Shown here in pieces: positions 1-11,686 of a stretch of DNA of 64,000 nucleotides (position 1 is its first letter; the number at the start of each line of letters is the position of its first letter). Position numbers and translations under genes: made by a program. Origin of the DNA: Nymphaea colorata (lineage: Eukaryota; Streptophyta; Magnoliopsida; Nymphaeales; Nymphaeaceae); NCBI RefSeq assembly GCF_008831285.2, contig NC_045149.1, forward strand, positions 16,485,035 through 16,549,034, written 5' to 3'. The notes beneath the pieces are model-generated. The model was not told the origin of the DNA, did no database searches, and saw only the letters and a program-made list of their open reading frames with translations.

Positions 1-99
1 TGCATCTTGAGGTCTTCACGAACGTCTTCCAAAGGCTCCAGCCACGACGATTGGATTTTCCGCTTGGGGCCTGCAGCCAAAGAACAGCAACCTGTTTAA
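1..99 (+). CDS. Possible C-terminal end of a gene entering from the left
   Basis: From base 1 a frame stays open for 32 codons to TAA at 97-99 and reads a polar tail ending in DDWIFRLGPAAKEQQPV. The composition looks like a real protein terminus, but a second plus-strand frame is also open here, and a minus-strand exon behind a pyrimidine-rich acceptor at 71-90 is equally conceivable. I do not recognise the protein. Low confidence. Confidence 0.2.
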   Translation, partial: CILRSSRTSSKGSSHDDWIFRLGPAAKEQQPV

Positions 100-569
100 G
101 TATACTTTCAGTCCTCCGTTCAGGCGTTCCCACCTTAGCACATCAGGCTCTTAGAAATTATGATGAGTCTAGTATTTATGTTCTACAATTGGCTCAAAAT
201 AACATCCAAAAACTACATTTACTATGTCTAACATAAGCTTTAAAGGAAGGAAAAGATAATGTGAACAGTCACACCTACTCTGTTCAACGTAGTAACAAGA
301 ACAGGATGCCTGTACTGTGGAAATAATTTATTGCATCATGCTTGCTTTATTCCTAGACAAGAGCGAACATATTAGCATGACCTGGCAGATAGTGTTCACA
401 GGCGAACTACGACTCCTAGATAGCAGAGTATGATTGCAGATGTACCACCATGTTACATAATCAACTTCCTGCAATCTACAATAATTCCACTTTTTGTAGA
501 GGAACCCAGTTGGAAAACCCTGAAACGGCGATATGTTCTTAACCTAAACACCTCTTTTCTCGTCCTTAG

Positions 570-734
570 ATTCATGAACTTTTCTTCAAGTATGGAAACA
601 TTCGGCTTGGGATGCCTGAAATCCTCAAACACAAGATGTCTAAGCTACAGCAACCAAAAAAGAAGGTGAAAACATGTAGGAGTCTTGCATATATCAAACT
701 ATATCCCCAGTGTATTCAGCATCTACACATCTGA
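570..734 (+). other. Possible isolated exon, unrecognised product
   Basis: A strong pyrimidine-rich acceptor (cctcttttctcgtccttag, ending at 569) precedes a 54-codon open frame that ends at TGA 732-734. The peptide begins IHELFFKYGNIRLGMPEIL and continues with a lysine-rich stretch (KLQQPKKKVK); an alternative donor AAG|GTGAAA follows that stretch at about 665. No partner exon was found nearby, so this could be a pseudogene fragment or the end of a gene outside the window. The family is not recognised. Confidence 0.2.
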
Positions 735-3334
735 AATTTGATTCCTTCTGTACCTTGCTCCCAAACTGTTATACTCCTCGTCCATGGCATTCAATGCTGC
801 CGTGCTCCTAAAATCAGCGGCGGTAACCCAACTTTATAAACACCTCGTAAAAGCATTAGATACTAGATACACTTGTCATGTGGAGAGCATGTGGGGAGAG
901 AAAGAGAGGGAGAGGGAGAGAGAGAATCGTTTTATGCATTGAGAGTTTAAGTATTAAAGATACAAGATTCGGAAACAGTGAAGTCTGGACCTGCTAGAAA
1001 AGCTCTTTCAGTGACGAATGAAGCCATCCAATTTTTCGAACATGCTGCACTTACTGACTCATACTTGTTTCTCCCATTCCCCCGTGTGCGTTTAGATTGT
1101 AAGCTTTACGGCTAATATGGTATTTTCATGTACTCCCAGTCCCCCGTGTTCCTTCGAAAAAGAATTCTCTCAAGTACTCCCTCCCGCTAGAACAGTTTAT
1201 CTGATTAGCATCTAAATCCAATTAATAAGATTTGGTAGGAAAGTCTAAGTCTGATTAAAAACGAATTTGGATTCAGTATGCATTTTTTTGCCAGATTTAA
1301 CAGATCCGTAGGTATCTGAATCTGGTTGCAGATAAAAAACAGAAACTTGCATGATTGCACAGCCCAACCGACTGTGACTCTAATTCGAATATGGTGTCTA
1401 TAACTGCATCAGATGTAGTTATCTTTGACAAGCTCTTTAATGCATTTGTTCGAGACTAGGAGGTAGACTCAAGAGATCTACCATTATTCATGGGTTCAAA
1501 GTCTTCATCTCCTTCCAACAAGTTCCAAAAACGTAAGGCCTGTCATATGGGACAAATACCAATTCCATTCCAGTACTTGGTCGATTCTTTCCTCTCTATG
1601 AAACATCAAATTTCGCAATGGTTTATGGTCCCCCTAGGTGAAAAAGGATCAATGGTCCCATATAGATCACACGGCGGTTGTTTCCATGGAGTGGGGTAGA
1701 CTCCCGATTACTGATGAGGCCATACAATACTTATTCAGCGCCTCCCCGTCCAGAAACTCTCGAGGGCGTCTGGTAACAGGAACATTTCCTTCTTTGGAAC
1801 ACAGCGATGTGCTCCAAAACGTGTCTCAATCTTTGAGACACATCCATGGAACATGTGGTGTTGCATGAATGTGTCCTAAGAATGTGCTCCAGGAACACGT
1901 CCATGGAACACTATGTTCTATTATCAAACACCCACCCCATAAGGAACATGGTAGATCTTATGGAAGCATTTGAAAATAGGTTGAGATTTTTGTGCATCAA
2001 AAGTAAAATAAAATGAATTTCACTATTTTCCGCAGTTTTTTTTTTTCTAGTTCATAAAAAGATAAAAATAACGTGGAGGATTTGGACAAAATACTTTTCA
2101 AAACCGTGCACTGTAAACTGATGTCTGTATTTGCAAGTTGTCTCCTGAAAGAAAACAGGTTAACATCTTTGTCAAACTGAACGAAATGACAGTTTTCTCC
2201 CTCCCTCAGTTTTTCTTCGTTCACTAGAATAACATGTTTTTGATATAAGAGAAGTTCTTTGAGAGTCGTCCGCAAAGAAAGACTGTATGCCGTTACCTCC
2301 GCCTCGTATTTGAAAGTTGTTAGAAAAGTAGTGGCTATTAGAAAATTCAGAAATAACAGGTGGTTATTTAATATTAGGATCACTATTGAGGTCTCAACGA
2401 GCATTTTTCCCGGAAACGGAAAAGCAAAAGAAGAACAAGGAAAGCGAGACACTGATTCCGATACGTTCGTCACAGCGTAACTACTCGCAGATACAGGTTC
2501 CGGATCCACCTGAAATTCACTTTCCGAGGCCGGGCAACCGCGATGATCGGGAGGATGAAGACGGTAAAGTAGTCTGATGACTCTCGGCGCCACCGCCTGG
2601 CCGCATGCTGAGAAGCCGCTTTTCCTCCGTCATCTGCACGCCTTCTACGATTGAGAAACTCTTTGACGCTTCGCCGATTCTTTAGATTCCTTCCCTTGAT
2701 CTGCTGCCGACGCTAGCAGATCCCCTCCGGCGAGCAAGGGGAACGGTCGCAGTGATCCGGAGTCTTCTACGGTGAGGTTTCCGGCACCTTCCTTTGGGCT
2801 TCTAGAAATGTCCGGTTTTCCAGGATTAGGGTTTATGCAAATGCGAGAACATAAAAGGGAAACGACGGAAAAAACGATGGCGGGAGGACACAGATGGAAC
2901 GGTCATGGAAATTGGAGACGATACAAAATTAATGGAAGAAATTATTGAATAATTCAGTGCATGCGGCAATGCGGCTAGATCGAATGGGATAATTCCATTC
3001 GATTCACCTAAGAAACAAAAAGAAAACTACGAGGAAGATGAAAACTGAAAACGGCGGGAGCGACACGCGGAAAACCTTTTCTTATTAGCAAAACTAGAAC
3101 TCTTTTTTATAATCGCTAAAAGCGCCAAACTTTGTTTGCTCCTATTGCACCTAGAACATGTCCGTCCACTCTTTCTCTCTCGATTCAAAACCATTCTCGA
3201 TCCAGAAACCCTTTGAGTTATCATGTTTTTAATGGAAAAATCAGTCTTAAAAAACAAATCAAAATCTCAAGAACATATCCCAGATGTCTACAATATTTAC
3301 TTGACTATGAACCGAGACCGAACGCTAAATCAAT
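735..3334. other. Spacer without a supported gene
   Basis: AT-rich sequence with a GA-rich stretch at 897-925. A region at about 1700-1945 is rich in the motif TGGAACA and ends in TATTATCAAACACCC, the kind of edge seen on MITEs. A telo-box (plus-strand TTAGGGTTT) lies at about 2826-2834, next to GC-rich sequence at 2600-2800 that looks like a 5' untranslated region. The minus-strand frame opening at 2633 (MTEEKRLLSMRPGGG...) closes after 38 codons at 2517. No full gene could be assembled. Confidence 0.4.
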
Positions 3335-3580
3335 TTGAATAACCTTGAATTGACGGACTCGAATTGAACCAGTGAAAAAACAATCTGTTAGCTTAAACAG
3401 ATTTAGGTCACATTTATTTCAATTTTCTCTAACTATTCCATTGCTTTTCTCTCATTTTTGAATAACCTTGAATTGACGGACTCGAATTGAACCAGTGAAA
3501 AAACAATCTGTTAGCTTAAACAGATTCAGATCACATTTATTTCAATTTTCTCTAACTATTCCATTGCTTTTCTCTCATTT
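3335..3580. repeat. 123-bp tandem duplication
   Basis: Two head-to-tail copies (3335-3457 and 3458-3580) begin TTGAATAACCTTGAATTGAC and end CTTTTCTCTCATTT. They differ at only a few positions (for example ATTTAGG against ATTCAGA), so the duplication is recent. They lie about 450 bp upstream of the HCF107 start and may be in its distal promoter. Confidence 0.9.
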
Positions 3581-4029
3581 AATGTTGACTACTCGTGGTT
3601 CTAAAATTAATTCGACTTGTAAATCACGATTTACCTTTGTTAAATTTTGTAAGCAATTTTTGAAAATGGGTTTTTGTCGACTTGAGAATTGAGGTGGATT
3701 TCTGAGCGTCAACTTGCCCGCATATCCTATGAGTCCTACTCTTTTGGTTCCAAAGTCGGAACTTATCAGAACCAGATCCGAAAGAGATCCAATCTTAGCC
3801 AACGTTGATACTCTCCACCAATGGCAGCGTTCCTGGTTTGATTACGTGGCAGAAGCATGGCCACCAGAGCCACGCTCACACCTTCGTCACCGGAAACGAG
3901 AGGAAGAGAGGCCAGGCCGCTCCCTGGCTGAAGTTAACAGCGGAGAAGATAAACTAGAACTACGAGAAGGCGGTCGAGTTCCTCGTTGCAATTTCGTGCT
4001 ACAGAAGGCAGAAGGAAGAAGAAGGATCA

Positions 4030-7000
4030 ATGAGCGCCATATCATTCGGATGTCGTTTGCCGTCGTTTCCTCCCTCTCCTTCTTCCCTCCAGAACCCTTC
4101 CAAGACCCTCTTCATGCCCTTCCCCCATCCTCCCAACACGAAAGACGCAGTGATGAGGGTTCCTTCTTGCACCTCGAAGCAAGGAGAGCCTTCTTCGACG
4201 TCGGCGGCGGCTGACTTAGATAACAGCGATCCGTTTGCCGATGCCAACGACGGGAATGCCCCTGGCCGGCAAGCTTGCGTCGAAGCTGACACCGATAAGG
4301 ACGACAACGGGTCCCGGGAAACGACTTTCTCGGCAAGTTCTGTCAATCGAAGCTCCAGTGAGCGGGCGACGAAGGAGTCGCTTGTCATTAGGAGGCCTGT
4401 TATGGATGCTGTGACGGCCGAAGATCCGGAAGCTTCGGGCAGGATTGGGGAAGGAGAGGAGAGCATCGACGGAGTTCCTTCTTCGTCTTCTTCTTTTACT
4501 TCTTATGAACCGGAAGTTTCTGGTCCGGAGAGGGTTCGCGGTAACGTGGAGAGGCCCCTTCGGATCAACCTGGAGCTTGCGTTGTACCGCGCTAAGATTC
4601 TGACGAGGAACCACCAATTCGATGATGCGGAGAAACTCCTTAGGCAGGTATAATTTTTGTCTGGCTTGTTGTTTGCTTACGGCGTGCAAAATCAGGCAAC
4701 ATGATCGCTGAATTTTGGAAGAATGTAGCTGAAGTTCATTTCTCATTCAGGAATGGCTAGGAGTTTATCACCACACTGTAAATGGATAGCAAGTTTTGTA
4801 ATAAAAAAGCAAATTTATGAAGTTATTGCGAATATCGCTATTCTGCATTATTGCCTTCTCCTGCTTCCAAGCGAAATTGGAATTCACCAAGGAAACAGAG
4901 CATGAAACTTGCAGTATAATGACGAAACTAACTCTTTATCCATATGAATTATCATGACAAAAAATGTAACAAAGTGTTACGATCTTTTGGTTGGAATTTG
5001 ACGGAACTATTCTTGTTCGCGGGTTCATGCCTATAGTTGTTTATGCTTGTCTTCTGTTCTGAGTTCGTTGTATTTGCTTGGGTTGAGTTTTAGATGTTGT
5101 AAGCCGTCTCCCTGATATAGTTATTTTGTATAAGTGTATGTATTTTTGGCCAGAAGATGGAAGACCGTATGTGGCCCTCGGTCGAACATTGAGGAAGCAG
5201 TCAAAGACCATGGAAGCTAGGGCCGTGTACGAGCAAGGCTGCCAAGCAACGCAAGGAGAAAACTCTTACATCTGGCAGGTCAGTGTACTTTTATCCACAG
5301 GTGTTTTGCCCTCTCCTTAAAGAGGCTCTACAATCATAGGCAGAAATTGACGTAGGAATCGACTCCTGGTTTGAGCGCTTTTCTATAAGCTACTATTTTT
5401 ACTCTAAATCATAGTGGTCAATAGTAGTTCATAAAAAAATTTACAAAGTCTTAATTACCCTATTGCTGCATCCTCTGGTGGTTGCAGTTGAATTGTGTAT
5501 CAAGTATTATTTGTTCTATCAGGTTTGCATGCATCACAATGCCTGAACTATTGAAGCTCATTTTATTACTATTTGCAAAACACGCAAAATGGAAATTAAA
5601 TATCATGTTAATAAGTGTAGAATACTGCAATTTGCCCATGGCATTTTCAGATGAGGTGATATTTTAAGAATATCATAATTTCACCAATACTATACTGACA
5701 ATTGGAAGTTTAATAATAAAGCAATATGTGCTTGAAAAAACTCATAGTTCTGGTTGTGCTTGTGTATTGTCCTTAGGTATCATTACATATGTTAAGATAT
5801 TTCAGGCACATCACTCCAATTGCAGGTTCATCCATAAGGATTTTGTAACTTTTAACAGATTCATTGGATAGGAGTTTGCTTTTTCAATGTCTTATATGGT
5901 GCTTTCAGCCAACCAATTGTGCAATAACTTTGTTAGTCTTCTTTTACTATTTTCTGTGGCTAGTGTTGGGCCGTTTTGGAACAAAAGGTTGGAAACATCC
6001 GAAGGGCTAGAGAATTGTTTGATGCTGCTACTGTGGCTGATGAAAAACATGTTGCAGCTTGGCATGGATGGGCAATTCTTGAGATAGAACAAGGGAATAT
6101 AAAAAAGGCTAGAAACCTTCTTGGGAAAGGACTTAAGTGTTGTGGAGCAAATGAGTATATATATCAGACACTTGCTTTGCTTGAAGCCAGAGGAAACAGG
6201 ACTGATCAAGCGCGCTACTTCTTCCGACAAGCTACCATATGTAACCCCAAAAGCTGCGCAAGTTGGCTTGTAAGTACTAAGTACTGATAAATTACTTTCA
6301 GATCAAGACATCTTTTTTTAGAAGGTTAGTTGATAATCTTTTCTGGTGCATTGGAATTGTAAAATTGCAATTCTGGTTGCTTGTGAACTTACAGGCATGG
6401 GCACAAATGGAGGTGCAGCAAGAAAACACTATCGTTGCTAGGAAACTGTTTGAGGTGCCTACTTTCAACATGTTTATTTTACTACTGTTTCAGGCTATGT
6501 GAGCATTTTATGCCCCATGAGTTTTAATCACACACCACATTTGTTAACAAAGGGAAAGTTTACTTAAGTGGTTGTTTATTCCATGGCCATTGCCTTTCTT
6601 TAGACACCATACATGTGACAAAATTAAGGTTATTGTTTCCATTGTCCGACTTGCGAAGTCTGTTTACATTTAAGAACATTACTACCCATGTCACATTTGG
6701 ATAAGTTCATAATTTGGGAAGGTAATTCAGTTAGATGTTAAACTTCTAATTAATGGTGGTTGATTTACCCATTGGTTCATCCTTACACATCATTTCATCA
6801 TTTAATTCTTTCTGTGCTTGTAAATTAACTCTTTAATTTCAAAGCATTCTTATTCCTGCGCAGAGAGCAGTCCAGGCTAGCCCAAAGAATAGATTTGCTT
6901 GGCATGTCTGGGCTCTCTTTGAGGTCAAAGAGGGTAATATTGATAAAGGAAGGAAGCTTCTAAAGATAGGCCATACACTCAACCGCAGGGATCCTGTTCT

Positions 7001-10000
7001 TCTTCAATCACTTGCTCTGTTAGAATATAAGCATTCATCTGCAAACCTTGCTCGTGAACTGTTCAAACGAGCAGCCGATATAGATCCGAAGCACCAACCA
7101 GTTTGGACTGTAAGGTTCCTTCTCCAAATGGCAGCTTTCTTCTTTTGTGATCTTCCAGTATGAAGCCTGTCTTTTGTTTAATGTCTACCATGTTAGTGAA
7201 GAATCTAGTTGAAAAATGCGTTGTACTATTTGGAATAATTTGTGGAGATCTCCCCTTTTAATTTACATGGGCCAACAGAATTGATTGGCTCATTGTGGCT
7301 GTAAAGCAAACAGATTTAGATTACTATCTGGTTCATGTAGAATCTGCAATGTATGCTATAGGTCTCCCGATCCCCTGATTTTATGCATGAGCCTATGAGA
7401 AACATAGCCTTCAAGCGGTTATACGGAGGTTTCTGCTATCACTAAAATTGAAAGTTTCATAGACCCATTTCAGTGGAATACTGATTAGAAGTTGTGCTGT
7501 TGGAATGGTTGCTTATTACAGCATTATTGCAAAAAATTCTGATGGGAAATTCTGCTGTCTGAGAGGGGTTATAAAATGGTTGCTTATTACATTATTATTG
7601 CAAAATCAAAAGAATAATTTGATGCATTGGCATGTGGGCTCAACTATTTTTGCACACCTGCCTGTTGATCTTAGCTGAAATTAACTGATTCTCATAAAAT
7701 ATGGTTTAGTTAGCAACTTTGTGACTCTTTCATTGGTATACAATTATTTTCCTGTTGCACATTCCAATATTGTGTCCTAATTTCTATTCATCACCCTACT
7801 TGACAGTTGACACTAACTGATTACATTATAAAATTATATACAAGCTATGACAAACGGTAAGCACAGTTATGGTTATCCACTTGTGAAGATTGATGATGGC
7901 TTGTTAAGATTATAGTTTCCCCTTGCTCTACCAACAGCTGTATATTTGCTGTTGACATTAGCATTTTGTGATTTATGAACTTGCCAGGCTTGGGGCTGGA
8001 TGGAATGGAAAGAAGGCAACATAAGCACAGCACGGAAACTTTATCAAAAGGCACTCTCAGTTGATTCTACAAGTGAAAATGCTGCACGCTGCCTTCAGGT
8101 ACTCTTTCGCACTATTCTAATGAACTGAAGCGTATGGTTGGCTAATCAAGCTTTTCATAGGAAAGGATCTTTCAAGGAAGCCACCTGAATAATTAAATGG
8201 CAATTCAGTGAATATTGAACACTTATAACGTCATTCTGTCATGGTTACCTCCATGAGATGGTTTTTGTAAACCACTGCATGAACCAAGGTGAATGTCTAG
8301 GACTCTAGGCCATCAACAATAAAGTCACTACTTGCCAGCAATCTTGAGGATATCGCAAAGCAGCCATATTTGGACCAATCATAAACTAAGATCTTACTGT
8401 ACTTCTCAAACATTATATCATTTGTAAATTTGGACAGCTATTTAATCTTTTCTTCCTTGATCGGTAATCTAGTAATATTCGTAAAATTGGTTTAGATGGT
8501 TCGACTTATAAGTTCATAGCATGTTTCAGTCTTTACAAGTGCTTCATAATGAGTCTATATCTTTTAATTTTTCTATGACGAGAGAACAGCCCTTAATCAT
8601 TGACTTCTGGCTTTTTGGTTTCTTTTTTTTCTTTTTTTGTGTCTCAAGATTCTCAACCAAATTGAATTGTTGCATTGCTACAATTTATCCTCATAGTCAT
8701 ACTGTATAAGTAATTGTAACCATACAATGTGCAAATTATTGTTAACCAAATGTATCAAATAAGCAGTTGGTGGAGGCTGCTTCATGTAAAAGATGCAAGT
8801 AATTGGTCAGTTTCCTCTTGCCGTGACCAGTTTTACTGCCCACTTGAAAACCTCCATATAAAAACCAGCATAGAAAGGACATACATTGGAAAGCGGCTAG
8901 GTTCACCTATTGCTTCAAGAAAAGCAACTGCTTGAAGACATTTTATTATTTTTCAATTCAAAATGGCCTGTAAATTATAAAGTGGGCCAATGTAAGAAAA
9001 TATGATATCTTTTTGTTCGTTTCCCTTGCTCAAATTATCCTTCAGTGCATTTCAGGCTTGGGGTGTCCTAGAGCAGAGGGTTGGAAATCTGACTGCTGCC
9101 AGGAGGCTCTTTAGATCCTCATTGAATATAAATTCACAAAGTTATGTTACGTGGATGACATGGGCGTCATTAGAAGAACAACAAGGGAATGCAGTACGTG
9201 CAGAGGAAATCAGGAACCTCTATTTTCAGCAGGTAATTTATTTACCCAGGTCAGAGGAAACTAGAACCTTTATTTCTGGCACACAGTTTCAATTGATTCT
9301 CAGAACCCCCTCGTAGGGCTTTATACTTGCTAGTTTGCCTACATAGGGTGTGTTTCCAGATTAAGGCGATTTGGATGTTTCATTCATAGGCTATGGGAAC
9401 CAAAAACAGTTTTTACCAATCCTGCATGTCACGTTGGGCGAACCAGATGATCCTACAACTAATCTATTTACTGCAAAGTGTTCAGAACCATTTTTCCTTG
9501 CTTTTTTCTTTAGAATATCTACAACATATTTGTTACAGGCTCTTTTTAACTGAGAAAACACTTTTTTTGGACAACTTTTGTTTTGACCTGTCAAAATCTG
9601 GTTACCTACTAAATAGTGTAGAGTCCTCACCTCGTGCTTACAGAATCATGTATTCGTTTAAGCAAAAAAGGCACCTATTGGGATTTGATTGAGGCTACCA
9701 GTTTCCAAAATTTCTAGTTTTGTTGTTATAAGTAAGTCGTTCTAATTTATTTCTTTAAAGTTCTTCATTGAAGTAGACAATTTCACATCAACTCCATACG
9801 GGGAGCTTTTCTGAGTCCTTTCAAAAGCAACTTAGCTTCTGAACTTAATATTGTGCGACTAATCTACATCAGAAAAGGAGCCTACCTACGCGTTTTTGGG
9901 TTAAGACTTCAGAGTTTTCCTTAAAAAACAAAACAAAAACTGAACTTTGTACTCACATGACGATGGAATCCTGTCATGTACGTGCCGATATATTTGATTT

Positions 10001-10866
10001 GAGACGGACGTTTATCTGGCTGGTGCATGTCACTGTCCGTTTCCAACTTAGCAACGAGAGGCATGGGTGATGGTCATTGAGAGCCACGTGCAGTCAGTCC
10101 TGTATTGAGATTGAGTGCTAAGGATGGTGGTTATGTTTCTGTCACCAGATCTGCTCTCACCACTATACCTCATGGCCGGTGCCTATGGATACATATATCA
10201 TAGCTTGATGGAGTTACTTCCATCTGCTCGAGTCATGAATGGGTATTTGCAATCTGGTTATTTGTGTAGGTCCTTCCATCACCAACTCAAATGCGGGTCT
10301 ATTTCCGCCCACTCATACACACACTGAGAAACGGTAACTTGCTTGTTGTGTAATTAGCATTCTTTTATTGATGTAGGTCCTTCCTTCACCAACTCAAATG
10401 CGGGTCTATTTCCGCCCAGTTACACACACAGAGAAACGGTAACTTGCTTGTTGTGTAATTAACCATTCTTTTTTGCACGCAGAGAACTGAAATTGTGGAT
10501 GACGCTTCGTGGGTTATGGGTTTTCTGGACATGATTGACCCTGCGGTGGACAGCATAAAGAAACTTCTCAATTTGAACAACAGTTCTTTGAATGAGGAAG
10601 CTATCCAGGATGCAATAAAGCAGGACAACTACAGCAACACGGGGACGAGCTCCGTTCCCACTAGCGTGGCGGAGGAAAATAGTCATTACGGAAATGACTC
10701 TCCAGGGGGTTTCGATGTCGATGCTTTTGTCAGAGATAAACTCTCTCTTGACCCCTCGCAGTTGGAAATTCCTGCATCAGAGTCCCAGATTAAGAAGATT
10801 AGGCCTCCAAGAAGGACATGGGAAGCAACTCCACACAGCTACTCAACTCCGACAGTGCGATCGTGA
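4030..10866 (+). CDS. HCF107: HCF107-like HAT/TPR protein for chloroplast psbH RNA
   Basis: Eight exons can be joined: 4030-4647, 5135-5278, 5964-6269, 6395-6454, 6864-7109, 7988-8098, 9056-9232 and 10483-10866. All are multiples of three, all introns are GT-AG and phase 0, and they give 681 aa (Arabidopsis HCF107 is about 650). The N-terminus is Ser/Pro-rich, like a chloroplast transit peptide, followed by an acidic variable stretch to about residue 170. From residue 175 a run of HAT half-TPR repeats follows, with the W-x-x-W-A-x-x-E pattern about every 34 residues (HGWAILE, LAWAQME, HVWALFE, TAWGWME, QAWGVLE, MTWASLE). The tail has the family's DDASWVMGFLDMIDPAVD block. In Arabidopsis HCF107 binds the psbH 5' UTR, protects the processed RNA from exonucleases and activates translation for photosystem II. 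Identity rests on long blocks remembered from the family. The start is the first Met of the frame that carries the conserved region. Confidence 0.9.
10265..10474. repeat. 107-bp tandem duplication at the last HCF107 splice acceptor
   Basis: Two near-identical copies at 10265-10367 and 10372-10474 start TGTAGGTCCTTCC and run through GTAACTTGCTTGTTGTGTAATTA. The second copy ends about 8 bases before the acceptor of exon 8 (AG at 10481-10482), so the branch-point region is duplicated inside intron 7. Confidence 0.9.
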
Positions 10867-11686
10867 TACTTTACCCTGGCTTTTCATAAAGGCAAGCTTC
10901 ATCCCACAAAATTTGAACAGTGACTGCACTCAAGCAGATCATTATATTGTCATCCTGTAGCTTCCATTGTGTATCGTCCCGTGCTCACTTTGAATCCAGA
11001 TAAGTGGTGAATGCTCGTGGTTGACCATCTCAGTTAAAACGTTTGCTCTCCAGGTTGTTGGAGCATGACTGCCCTCTTTGGCTTGAAAGACCTAAAATTA
11101 ACAAAGGAAGCTACCGAGAAGTTTGCATGATGAACCTATTGACCAACTAAAGATACTACTAAGATGAAATTAAAACTCTGAACTTAGAAACGCTTTTATG
11201 CGTCCATTATGTCCAAAAAAATTCTCGTTGTAGGTTTCTCTGGGCGGTTTGTTGGCATGTCATTTCGGAAGGAATAATTTCCGTGTCTACAGATCGTTGT
11301 CACCCCAAGTTCTGGACCATTGAACAACTGAGATTCCCAAGGCAATCTTATACGAACAGGAAGACCTTCCTTACATGTCTAAAGGGTTGGAACTGAGACC
11401 ACGAAGGCAAAAGCAAAAGCTAAAAACGAGAGGAAGAGAGGGAGACGGGAGGCACTAAAAAACCTCCTACCACCAGCCAAGGAAGCAGCTCGAAATATCT
11501 TTTCTGCAAAATCCGAATCCTCGTAATAATTAATTACCACACCATCAAGAAAAATGTGAAACACATATTATCACAAAACCAAACAATAACACCAACAACA
11601 GCTTTGATGACACCTCATTACTTGACATCGACAATGCCCTACAAAACTGACTGTTTTAGCCGCCAACAGGACATCGATTAGTTTCT
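10867..11686. other. Tail-to-tail spacer between HCF107 and CCT1
   Basis: This holds the 3' untranslated regions of two convergent genes. No open frame of interest and no repeat was seen. Confidence 0.6.

Noticed and set aside
1997-2593. 198-aa minus-strand open frame
   Set aside because: Composition is poor in conserved features, the frame runs into AT-rich sequence and ends in an FILFYF tail; no domain is recognisable.
3999-4746. Minus-strand frames of 155 and 176 aa across HCF107 exon 1
   Set aside because: They are antisense to a well-supported coding exon and carry no family signal.
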